DNA of 6,521 nt from Pseudomonadota bacterium (GCA_030531915.1 JAUNMD010000057.1:1-6521), one strand, 5' to 3'. Counted from the first letter of the stretch, positions 1-5,471 are shown. The notes: generated by a model not told the origin, from the letters alone. A program made the numbers and translations.

Positions 1-515
1 TCATTATGGCGGGCGCAGATGGTCTGAAAACCGGCCATACCGCCGAAGGAGGCTATGGCATGGTGGCCAGCAGCCGCGTTGGCGGGCGTCGCCTGATTGG
101 CGTTATCAATGGTTTTAATGGCAAGGGGCACGACGCATTGGCGGCGGAAATGAAGAAATTGCTGAATTATGGTTACGAAACGACCAAAAATCATGTATTC
201 TTTCGTGCGGGCGACAAAATCGCAAAAGTGCCCGTATGGTATGGTCGTGACAAATTCGTAATTGGCACAGTGGCCAAGGATTTCGCAATCACATTGCCAA
301 AGAAACAAACAATGGCGGGCATTCGCGTGTTGGCACGATATGACGATCCGCACCCTGCCCCGATTGCCGTGGGCGATGTATTGGGCGAAGTATTGGTTGA
401 ACGTGACGGTCGCATCATTGCGCGCACACCACTGATTGCACAAAACAAAGTGTCCAAGACACAGTTCTTTGGCCGCGTAATCAGAAACATATCGGTATTA
501 TTTGGAATCAAATAG
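1..515 (+). CDS. dacA: D-alanyl-D-alanine carboxypeptidase, C-terminal part (partial)
   Basis: A penicillin-binding-protein-5-type DD-carboxypeptidase of the periplasm, which trims the terminal D-Ala from peptidoglycan pentapeptides. The frame is open to the window edge, so the SxxK and SxN motifs lie upstream and only about 170 residues are visible. The third active-site motif, KTG, is seen in DGLKTGHT at about bases 18-41, followed by GYGMVASS and RLIGVI as in the family. From about residue 70 the sequence fits the beta-rich C-terminal PBP5 domain (VPVWYGRDK, then the APIAVGDVLGEVLVERDG segment). The last 19 residues, with FFGRVIRNISVLFG, form a likely amphipathic helix like the one that anchors E. 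coli PBP5 to the membrane. The stop is only 11 bases before holB, so the two are probably co-transcribed. Family assignment is secure; the choice among dac paralogues is not. Confidence 0.93.
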   Translation, partial: IMAGADGLKTGHTAEGGYGMVASSRVGGRRLIGVINGFNGKGHDALAAEMKKLLNYGYETTKNHVFFRAGDKIAKVPVWYGRDKFVIGTVAKDFAITLPKKQTMAGIRVLARYDDPHPAPIAVGDVLGEVLVERDGRIIARTPLIAQNKVSKTQFFGRVIRNISVLFGIK

Positions 516-526
516 GAACATTCGCG

Positions 527-1429
527 ATGGCCCCCAGAAAAAAACCGGTTTTATACACCTTTCCCGCGCCAGCCGACACAGACATATTGGTTGGACACGA
601 TGACGTGATGCGTCACTTTGCCGACGCGTGGCAAAATCGCGATCGTTATCCGGTGCACCCCGTATGGATGCTGGCCGGCCCGCGTGGTATTGGCAAGGCG
701 ACGATGGCATACAAAATCGCACGTATGGTGTATGGTAACGTCGGTGATTTCTTTGTAATTGATTTGGCGCATAATATTGACAAAGACGGCAATCCAAAGC
801 CCGATATGAAATCTATTTCGGTATACACCGTGCGCGCCGTCATTGACAAGATGCAGATGTCGTCTATGTCGGGCGAATGGCGCGTGGTATTGATTGATTC
901 TGTGGACGAATTGACCACAAACGCCGCAAATGCGATTCTGAAATTACTGGAAGAACCACCGGCCAAGGTGTTGTTCTTGGTCGTGGCGCACCAGTTGGCA
1001 AACACATTGCCAACAATTCGATCACGTGCCCGCGTGGAAAAAATGCGCCCGCTGACCATTGACCAGATGCGTCAACTGTGCGCGCACTTTATTCCCGATG
1101 AACAAATCAGTACCGAAACATTAAAACTGGCGAACGGCAGTTTTGGTAAAATCGCCGCACTGAAAAGTACGGGGGGCGATGCCATATACGAAGATTTAAT
1201 AGAAACATTGGAAAATCCACAATCTAATTCTGTGGACTTTATGGCGATTGCGCGCCGGCTGGAGTCGGACACTGAGTTGTATGGTATATTTCTGGATGAG
1301 ATTGCACACTTTGGTTTGGCGGACATGTATTCGGATGCCACCCGAACAATCAACAGTATACGTGATGTCAATCTGGAACCTGAAACCGCGCTGTTCAAAA
1401 TTATATTGGATATCAAAAAATGCTTATAG
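527..1429 (+). CDS. holB: DNA polymerase III subunit delta' (clamp loader)
   Basis: Delta' subunit of the replicative clamp loader, which with DnaX and delta opens and loads the beta clamp. The 300-residue product is of normal family length. Visible motifs are Walker A GPRGIGKAT (residues 50-58), a Walker-B-like VVLIDSVDEL (119-128), the family signature NAANAILKLLEEPP (131-144), and LPTIRSRAR (160-168), which corresponds to the usual SRC motif with Ala in place of Cys. The four-cysteine zinc module of E. coli delta' is absent between residues 65 and 95; the region instead resembles alphaproteobacterial HolB. The ATG at 527 is preceded by AGGA (514-517) overlapping the stop of the upstream gene. 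The 3' end overlaps tatD by 10 bases, suggesting translational coupling. In many alphaproteobacteria tmk precedes holB; here it does not. Confidence 0.93.
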   Translation: MAPRKKPVLYTFPAPADTDILVGHDDVMRHFADAWQNRDRYPVHPVWMLAGPRGIGKATMAYKIARMVYGNVGDFFVIDLAHNIDKDGNPKPDMKSISVYTVRAVIDKMQMSSMSGEWRVVLIDSVDELTTNAANAILKLLEEPPAKVLFLVVAHQLANTLPTIRSRARVEKMRPLTIDQMRQLCAHFIPDEQISTETLKLANGSFGKIAALKSTGGDAIYEDLIETLENPQSNSVDFMAIARRLESDTELYGIFLDEIAHFGLADMYSDATRTINSIRDVNLEPETALFKIILDIKKCL

Positions 1430-2208
1430 ATACACACTGTCATTTGACCGACAATTATGTGTCGGGTGATTTGGACGCCGTGATTGCGCGCGCCGCAGAC
1501 GCGGGCGTGACCAAGATTATATGCCCCACCGCCGATCCGGCGGACATTTCGCGTGCGGTGCAAATTGCAAACACGCACGACAATATTTGGGCGACGATTG
1601 GTATTCACCCTGAATATCACGGCACAGACGCGGCAAAATTCTTGACCCGCGACGTGTTGACCAACCCGCGCGTGGTGGGCGTGGGTGAAATCGGACTGGA
1701 TTACCACGAATGTGGCGGCGATACGCGCGATGCGCAGATTAAATTATTTACCCAGCAACTGGCCATTGCACACGAATACGATTTGCCGGTTGCAATTCAT
1801 ACCCGCGACGCAGAACGCGACACGTTGGACATTTTGCAGGGCGAATGCCGTGGGGTTATGCATTGCTTTACCAGTTCATGGGACATGGCGCGCGAAATGT
1901 TGAATCGCGGATTCTATTTTTCCGCCAGTGGTATTTTGACATTCAAAAATGCTGCCGATGTTCGCGAAACATTTGCCAAGATTCCAACCGACCGTTTGGT
2001 TGTCGAAACCGACAGTCCGTTTTGTGCCCCCGTGCCATATCGCGGGAAACAGTGTGAACCATTTATGGTGACGGAAACAGCGCGCGTTTTGGCGGATATT
2101 CATGGGCTGACGCTGGAACAATTCGCCCCGATTTTGGAACAAAATACGTATAATCTGTACCCACGCATGCGTGGTGATTTGCAATTTGCAAAACATAATG
2201 TAAAATAG
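1420..2208 (+). CDS. tatD: TatD family metal-dependent hydrolase / DNase
   Basis: A TatD-family TIM-barrel hydrolase, a two-metal nuclease implicated in 3'-5' exonuclease activity on DNA or RNA and in DNA repair. All metal ligands expected for the family are visible: DTHCHL (His6, His8), GIHP (His63), VGEIGLDY (Glu90), IHTRD (His127), MHCF (His148) and ETDSPFCAP (Asp198). The 262-residue length is normal. The ATG at 1420 lies inside the end of holB (ATGCTTATAG contains the holB stop), giving a 10-base overlap; only a weak GGA at 1408-1410 is available as a ribosome binding site, so coupling to holB translation is likely. Near the C-terminus RGKQCEP and NTYNLYPRM replace the more usual RGKRNEP and NTxRLF forms. 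The substrate cannot be read from sequence; paralogues such as YcfH share these motifs. Confidence 0.94.
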   Translation: MLIDTHCHLTDNYVSGDLDAVIARAADAGVTKIICPTADPADISRAVQIANTHDNIWATIGIHPEYHGTDAAKFLTRDVLTNPRVVGVGEIGLDYHECGGDTRDAQIKLFTQQLAIAHEYDLPVAIHTRDAERDTLDILQGECRGVMHCFTSSWDMAREMLNRGFYFSASGILTFKNAADVRETFAKIPTDRLVVETDSPFCAPVPYRGKQCEPFMVTETARVLADIHGLTLEQFAPILEQNTYNLYPRMRGDLQFAKHNVK

Positions 2209-2215
2209 ACGTACT

Positions 2216-2689
2216 ATGACACGCAGAAGTATTATTAAATTTGGCCAAGTTTCTGAAAACCGCAAGGCGCGGTTCAGTTATTCTATTACCGACACTATCG
2301 AGGCCGGCGTTTCCCTGACAGGTGCAGAAATCAAGTCAATTCGGTACGGACTGGTAACGATTGTTGACGGATTTGTTCAGCGTCGCGGCACGGATTTATA
2401 CTTGGCGGGCGTGGAAATTCAGAAGTTGCCCACGGCGGCGCGCATTGTGAACTTTGACGAACGCCGTCCGCGCCAGTTGCTGTTGCACCGCGCACAAATC
2501 AACCGCATGATTGGTAAATTACAGGAACGTGGCGCGACGATTGTGCCACTGAAAATGTATTTCAATAATCACGGAAAATTAAAGGTTCTGTTGGGAATCG
2601 GTTATGGTAAAAACCGCGCCGACAAACGCGAAACGATTAAACAGCGCGAATGGGACAAGAGCAAAGCCCGAATTTTGAAAGGGAAATAA
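2216..2689 (+). CDS. smpB: SsrA-binding protein SmpB
   Basis: SmpB, the partner of tmRNA in trans-translation; it brings tmRNA to ribosomes stalled on truncated mRNAs. The 157-residue length is typical. Recognisable elements are NRKARFSY (16-23), the SLTGAEIKSIR segment (33-43), and the basic C-terminal tail from about residue 130 (GKNRADKRETIKQREWDKSK), which in the family folds in the mRNA channel and decoding centre. It starts 7 bases after the tatD stop; the sequence before the ATG has no convincing Shine-Dalgarno, so it probably relies on readthrough or coupling from tatD. There is no nearby alternative start that would keep the conserved N-terminal segment. Its TAA stop is the first base-paired triplet of the downstream terminator. 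No tmRNA gene is visible in the window. Confidence 0.96.
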   Translation: MTRRSIIKFGQVSENRKARFSYSITDTIEAGVSLTGAEIKSIRYGLVTIVDGFVQRRGTDLYLAGVEIQKLPTAARIVNFDERRPRQLLLHRAQINRMIGKLQERGATIVPLKMYFNNHGKLKVLLGIGYGKNRADKRETIKQREWDKSKARILKGK

Positions 2690-2717
2690 AAAAACACGCC
2701 GTCGGCGTGTTTTTTTA
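2687..2717. terminator. Bidirectional terminator shared by smpB and the converging gene
   Basis: A palindrome with stem CACGCC (2695-2700) and GGCGTG (2704-2709) around a GTC loop, extended on each side by a seven-base A-run (2688-2694) and T-run (2710-2716). It has the form of a rho-independent terminator in both directions. It contains the smpB stop (TAA, 2687-2689) and the stop of the minus-strand gene (TTA on the plus strand, 2715-2717), which would pair with each other at the hairpin base. Confidence 0.92.
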
Positions 2718-3254
2718 GTAATAGCAATCCTCGCTGAACTCATACTTTCCTGTTGTGTCCGACAGTTTTGAACCTGATGGTAAATAGCAATCACCTATCA
2801 CTGTTGCACCAGCACCAGGGGTTGTGCCTTGGACATCATCAAATTTTGGGCAACGCACACAAACGTTCTGATTACTGGCTGTTGGATTACCGTAATACCC
2901 GCGAGCACATCGATAATAATACTGCCATTCCTGATTACATATACCACTGGCAAGATCATCTGCACACGAAAGGAAACCTTGCATTTCTACACCGCAATCG
3001 TCACTGCCATCACTGCATATACTTTGCCAGTCGTACACAAATGTGTTACAATTACTCTCACTATCACACGGCATATAACAGTTATATGTCTTGCTGCCAC
3101 ATTCACATGTTCCATATCCACACGAAAAAGCATTTTTTGATGCATTCCACATAAAAGTGCCACATTCACTGCCACTTGGGCAATACGGTACAGCATATGC
3201 TGGAATTACGCCAAATAACAACATAAATACGACCAATATCCCTTTTATGTTCAT
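2715..3254 (-). CDS. Secreted cysteine-rich protein, EGF-like C-terminal motif, function unknown
   Basis: I do not recognise a named family. The 179-residue product starts with a clear Sec signal peptide: MNIK, a hydrophobic core GILVVFMLLFGV, and a likely cleavage after AYA (residues 19-21). The mature part of about 158 residues has 17 cysteines (25, 31, 45, 50, 52, 59, 63, 69, 80, 87, 97, 106, 116, 132, 135, 156, 177) and few charges, so it is probably an extracytoplasmic disulfide-stabilised protein. CARGYYGNPTASNQNVCVRC (116-135) resembles a laminin-EGF-like unit, and the end (DTTGKYEFSEDCYY) looks like a repeat-family terminus. I chose the ATG at 3254 over an in-frame ATG at 3296 because it puts the signal peptide at the N-terminus and has AAGGGAG (3265-3271) ten bases upstream; the longer start would lie inside the leader terminator. 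It converges on smpB and sits below the attenuator-like leader. An adhesin or envelope role is conceivable but unproven. Confidence 0.82.
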   Translation of the reverse strand: MNIKGILVVFMLLFGVIPAYAVPYCPSGSECGTFMWNASKNAFSCGYGTCECGSKTYNCYMPCDSESNCNTFVYDWQSICSDGSDDCGVEMQGFLSCADDLASGICNQEWQYYYRCARGYYGNPTASNQNVCVRCPKFDDVQGTTPGAGATVIGDCYLPSGSKLSDTTGKYEFSEDCYY

Positions 3255-3284
3255 AACTAAACATCTCCCTTGTTTTTCCAAATG

Positions 3285-3308
3285 AAAAACCACCAAGCAT
3301 TTGGTGGT
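3285..3308 (-). terminator. Rho-independent terminator / attenuator hairpin before the cysteine-rich gene
   Basis: Read on the minus strand, ACCACCAA (3308-3301) pairs with TTGGTGGT (3296-3289) around the four-base loop ATGC, and the 3' arm runs into a T-tract (3289-3285). It lies about 30 bases before the ATG at 3254, downstream of the only good promoter seen. It therefore either ends a small RNA or acts as an attenuator for the gene below. There is no matching T-run for the plus strand. Confidence 0.75.
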
Positions 3309-3493
3309 CAGGAGGTTGAGAACAATTGAACGAATTGTGTCGCGTATTTGATATTCCGCGAACCCTCCTGACCTAAATGTCAGGAGATTATTTTTCGTCA
3401 GATATACAAAAAATGGCGCAAATTGCGCGCATCCTGTTACATATCGACGCGTTCATCGGGTTCTCACACCCCATCGTTGGAACACCCAACGAC
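3285..3493 (-). ncRNA. Structured leader RNA with competing hairpins (putative attenuator)
   Basis: The transcript expected from the minus promoter starts near 3493. In order it holds a 5' hairpin (TCGTTGG 3492-3486 with CCAACGA 3480-3474); segment 1 CTCCTGAC (3386-3379); segment 2 GGTCAGGAGG (3373-3364); two small hairpins (CGCG 3360-3357 with 3344-3341; ACAATT 3338-3333 with AATTGT 3327-3322); segment 3 CCTCCTGACC (3315-3306); then the terminator. Segment 2 can pair with segment 1 (8 bp) or with segment 3 (10 bp), but not both. Segment 3 shares bases 3306-3308 with the terminator stem, so the 2:3 pairing weakens the terminator. This is the classic 1:2 / 2:3 / terminator layout. The trigger is unknown; no known riboswitch class was recognised. 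The region could instead be a stand-alone small RNA. Confidence 0.6.
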
Positions 3494-3499
3494 ATCAGG

Positions 3500-3528
3500 A
3501 TTATATGCGGTTTATGGAATAAATACAA
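3500..3528 (-). promoter_or_regulatory. Sigma-70-type promoter for the leader and cysteine-rich gene
   Basis: On the minus strand the -10 box is a perfect TATAAT (3505-3500) and the -35 box is TTGTAT (3528-3523), separated by exactly 17 bases. The predicted start is near 3493, at the base of the first leader hairpin. No comparable promoter lies between the terminator hairpin and the start codon at 3254, where only about 30 bases remain, so the gene is probably read from here. Confidence 0.65.
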
Positions 3529-3568
3529 GTGGAAAAAATTTGTGCGCCGATGGCGCGAATCTAACAAC

Positions 3569-3596
3569 TGGATTGCCACGCTGCGCTCGCAATGAC
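3569..3596. repeat. Copy of a widespread GTCATTGCGAGC-type interspersed repeat motif
   Basis: The stretch contains GGATTGCC and GCTCGCAATGAC; its complement begins GTCATTGCGAGC and ends GGCAATCC. From memory this motif recurs between genes in many unrelated bacterial genomes and yields spurious translations such as GLPRCARNDK, which appears here in one plus frame. ATTGC (3572-3576) and GCAAT (3589-3593) form a short inverted repeat. The element boundaries cannot be set from one copy. A second GCAATGACA occurs at 3620-3628. From 3597 to 3705 I see no gene, RNA or clear structure. Confidence 0.45.
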
Positions 3597-3705
3597 AAAA
3601 GTGCTAGCAGAAGCCAAGAGCAATGACACAAACCACAGGGGGGTACTCTAAAACTTTATCGCAAACCCGTACTTTTCCCGTCGTACTTGTGTACCGATGG
3701 TGGGG

Positions 3706-3738
3706 AATAAAAAACGGGGCGATGCCCCGTTTTTTATT
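3706..3738. terminator. Bidirectional terminator after the EF-hand membrane protein gene
   Basis: A 15-bp perfect stem: AATAAAAAACGGGGC (3706-3720) pairs with GCCCCGTTTTTTATT (3724-3738) around a GAT loop. It gives a U-tract in both directions, but only the minus-strand gene is clearly served. That gene's stop (TTA on the plus strand, 3734-3736) lies in the arm. It is almost identical to the terminator at 5472-5504. Confidence 0.92.
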
Positions 3739-4243
3739 CTGCGATTTCAGATTGAATTTCTTGTTCAACCGCGGCGCGACGCATCTGGTGCTTGAACGCC
3801 TTGAACTCTGCCTTGGTAATGCAGCCGTCGTTGTCCATGTCCATCATTGGCAATGCGTTTTGCAATTTTGGGCATTTAACAGATGCGACGTCCATGCAGC
3901 CATTCACGAATGTTGGGCGTGGGCAACCGCAGCACATTTTTGCCGCGACAAAACCCAATGCGAACACAATCAGAATGATAACGAATTTCTTGAAGAAACG
4001 GACGCCACGGCAACCACATTTGCAACCGCATGGGCAATTTTTGCCACAGCCACATTCATGTGTTTCTGGGGCGGCGACGATAACTGGTTTCAATTCTGGG
4101 GCGGTTGCTTTTTTCGCAACTGCTTTCTTGGCAACTGTTTTTTTAGCAGGCGCGACTTTCGCGGCAACTGCCTTTTTCACAGGTGCTTTTTTGACCGCTG
4201 CAACTTTCTTTGCAGGTGTCTTTTTAACTGTTTTTTGTGCCAT
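3734..4243 (-). CDS. Membrane protein with H1-like Lys/Ala tail, Cys-Gly cluster and EF-hand, function unknown
   Basis: I do not recognise a named family; 169 residues. Residues 1-50 are a Lys/Ala/Pro/Val repeat (KKTPAKK, KKAPVKK, APAKK) like histone H1 tails or AlgP/Hc1-type bacterial proteins. Residues 64-78 hold seven cysteines in a CGCG...CPCGCKCGC pattern. Arg/Lys (RFFKK, 82-86) then precede one transmembrane segment, FVIILIVFALGFVAAKM (87-103). Next comes CCGC (104-107) and a canonical EF-hand loop, DMDNDGCITKAE (135-146), with Asp at positions 1, 3 and 5, Gly at 6, Ile at 8 and Glu at 12, followed by Phe. The positive-inside rule puts the basic tail in the cytoplasm and the EF-hand in the periplasm. 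The ATG at 4243 is preferred over an upstream in-frame ATG at 4330 because AAGGAAGG (4248-4255) lies just before it and the extension is AT-rich, promoter-like sequence. The tail could bind nucleic acid or acidic polymers; the cysteines could bind metal. Confidence 0.85.
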   Translation of the reverse strand: MAQKTVKKTPAKKVAAVKKAPVKKAVAAKVAPAKKTVAKKAVAKKATAPELKPVIVAAPETHECGCGKNCPCGCKCGCRGVRFFKKFVIILIVFALGFVAAKMCCGCPRPTFVNGCMDVASVKCPKLQNALPMMDMDNDGCITKAEFKAFKHQMRRAAVEQEIQSEIAE

Positions 4244-4271
4244 TTTTCCTTCCTTTGTTGTTGACGATGTT

Positions 4272-4300
4272 ATCTTAAAAAATATTGAAAAATATGTAAA
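4272..4300 (-). promoter_or_regulatory. Candidate promoter for the EF-hand membrane protein gene
   Basis: On the minus strand TTTACA (4300-4295) and TAAGAT (4277-4272) are 17 bases apart, matching the -35 box at 5 of 6 and the -10 box at 4 of 6 positions. This would give a 5' leader of about 20 bases before the ATG at 4243. The surroundings are very AT-rich, so chance matches are likely. Confidence 0.4.
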
Positions 4301-4375
4301 GTATTTTTTGTTACTTGACTTTTTGTGCACAAAGATAAAACATTATGCTGGCGTTACCAATAACGGTGGCGTCGA

Positions 4376-4422
4376 TGTGGATTTAACCTGACTTGTCCCA
4401 CAACAGCGGACTAAACAAGGAG
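4376..4422 (+). promoter_or_regulatory. SAM-II-type riboswitch (or related SAM-V) controlling metK translation
   Basis: An H-type pseudoknot with the SAM-II core. P1 is TGTGG (4376-4380) with CCACA (4398-4402) and encloses a 17-base loop, ATTTAACCTGACTTGTC. The loop carries the conserved AUUUAACC (4381-4388) and UUG (4393-4395). The 3' tail carries GACUAAA (4409-4415). P2 pairs GTC (4395-4397) with GAC (4409-4411) and CC (4387-4388) with GG (4419-4420). The uridines that contact SAM in known structures (U10-U12, U21, U44 in the usual numbering) have counterparts at 4382-4384, 4394 and 4412. GG 4419-4420 is part of the metK ribosome binding site AAGGAG (4417-4422), six bases before the ATG, so SAM binding should block translation. 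Relative to the remembered SAM-II example there is one extra base on each side of P2, and the linker before the 3' strand is short (6 bases). Confidence 0.75.
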
Positions 4423-4428
4423 TGAAAA

Positions 4429-5430
4429 ATGCAGAAAACTGCGGAAGCGGTGTCTTTGGGACACCCTGATAAAATTGCCGACTATATTTCCAGTTATATT
4501 TTGGATCGAATGATTGAACAAGACGCGCACGTAAAATACGCGGTCGAGGTCATGATAAAAAACAACACCGTCGCATTGGGTGGCGAAATCACGGGGCACG
4601 TTAAACTGGACGCCCTGCGGATATACGTAATCAATGCATTGGCAGAAATTGGTTATACCCGCGATTACGCCGCGCGGTGGGGTGATTGCACAATAAATCC
4701 CGACGCGATTGAAATCATAAATATGATTGGCGTTCAATCACCCGACATCAATCGCGGGGTTGTGCGCGACGGTTGGGGCGACCAAGGGGTCTTTGTCGGG
4801 TACGCATGTCGTGGGGACGGGAATATAAATCGCGAACTGTATCTGGCGCGGAAATTAAACCGCGCATTGTATGGGCTAGCGCGTGAATCAAATACACTGG
4901 GGCTGGACATCAAGACGCAAATCACATTAGCAGATGATGGTTCGATTGACACCGCGATTGTTGCGATTCCAATGCTGGTTGACACGGATTTAACGGACTT
5001 TGTTGTGCGCACATTGGATGCGCGCCCGCGGCACATAATTATCAACGGTACGGGACGATACACATACCACGCATCGATTGCGGACTGTGGCGTCACGGGA
5101 CGCAAATTGGCGTGCGATTTTTATTCCACCGCGTGCCCCGTCGGCGGGGGCAGTCCATGGACAAAAGATGCGTCCAAGGCCGACGTTACCCTGAACATTT
5201 TCGCGCGGCGTTTGGCGGTGCAAAATCTGGGTAATAATGACGAGTGCTTTGTATATCTGTCATCATGCATTGGGCGCGGTGATTTGCCCAGTGCAGTGGT
5301 AAAAACAATACGCAACGGTGCGACACAGACCCGTGACATTCACGTTGATGCGCACCCCAGCGTGCTGATTCCGATGCTGGGATTGGGCGCGCCGGTGTTT
5401 GCAGACATGTGCCGAAACGGGCTGGTGTAA
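4429..5430 (+). CDS. metK: S-adenosylmethionine synthase (methionine adenosyltransferase), short form
   Basis: Makes S-adenosylmethionine from methionine and ATP in the cytoplasm. Family motifs are clear: GHPDKIAD (11-18, with His12, Asp14 and Lys15), GGEIT (51-55), QSPDIN (103-108), GWGDQG (115-120, Asp118), INGTGRY (205-211), DCGVTGRK (219-226) and GGGSPWTKDASKAD (239-252, with Lys246 and Lys250). Lys162 in KTQITL matches the E. coli catalytic Lys165. The product has 333 residues against about 384 in E. coli: the segment before the TGR motif is shortened, and the protein ends at CRNGLV without the usual FGREHFPWE tail. No such tail is encoded in another frame after the stop, so this is a real short form and not an obvious frameshift. 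The start follows AAGGAG by six bases, within the SAM-responsive pseudoknot. It converges on alaS across a shared terminator. Confidence 0.93.
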   Translation: MQKTAEAVSLGHPDKIADYISSYILDRMIEQDAHVKYAVEVMIKNNTVALGGEITGHVKLDALRIYVINALAEIGYTRDYAARWGDCTINPDAIEIINMIGVQSPDINRGVVRDGWGDQGVFVGYACRGDGNINRELYLARKLNRALYGLARESNTLGLDIKTQITLADDGSIDTAIVAIPMLVDTDLTDFVVRTLDARPRHIIINGTGRYTYHASIADCGVTGRKLACDFYSTACPVGGGSPWTKDASKADVTLNIFARRLAVQNLGNNDECFVYLSSCIGRGDLPSAVVKTIRNGATQTRDIHVDAHPSVLIPMLGLGAPVFADMCRNGLV

Positions 5431-5471
5431 ATCTGTGCGCTGTGCGTGCGCCCCGTCCGATGGATGGGGGA

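Noticed and set aside
1072..1707. Long antisense ORFs inside holB/tatD, and similar ones inside alaS and metK.
   Set aside because: Shadows of well-supported genes on the other strand, with no recognisable domain.
3344..3372. Minus-strand AGGAGGGTTCGCGG resembling the T-box core sequence.
   Set aside because: The match to AGGGTGGNACCGCG is imperfect, no specifier domain was seen, and the downstream gene is not amino-acid related.
3326..3376. Plus-strand mini-ORF with TTG start after AGGAGG (3310-3315), ending at TAA 3374-3376 and followed by a CTCCTGAC/GTCAGGAG hairpin with a T-rich tail.
   Set aside because: It looks like a leader peptide with a terminator, but no plus-strand gene follows and no plus-strand promoter is visible. 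The AGGAGG is explained by the inverted repeat used on the minus strand.
3285..3493. 6S RNA, SRP RNA or tmRNA as identity of the minus-strand structured RNA.
   Set aside because: No long closing stem with a central bubble, no SRP tetraloop helix, and no tRNA-like ends with a tag reading frame could be found.
3377..3626. Plus-strand ORFs of 72 and 67 codons (3377-3595 and 3423-3626).
   Set aside because: They run through the minus promoter and the repeat motif, end in typical repeat-derived translations (WIATLRSQ, GLPRCARNDK), and show no domain or ribosome binding site.
4261..4346. Plus-strand promoter for metK using TTGACG (4261-4266) or TTGACT (4315-4320).
   Set aside because: Neither has a good -10 box at 16-18 bases; CATTAT (4341-4346) is 20 bases from TTGACT. 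A promoter must exist here, but I cannot place it.
3623..4391. Plus-strand ORFs of 213 and 199 codons over the EF-hand gene (3623-4264 and 3792-4391).
   Set aside because: They are the complement of the Lys/Ala- and Cys-rich coding sequence, which produces long open Phe/Ala- or Cys-rich frames; the minus-strand reading has an EF-hand, a membrane segment and a ribosome binding site.
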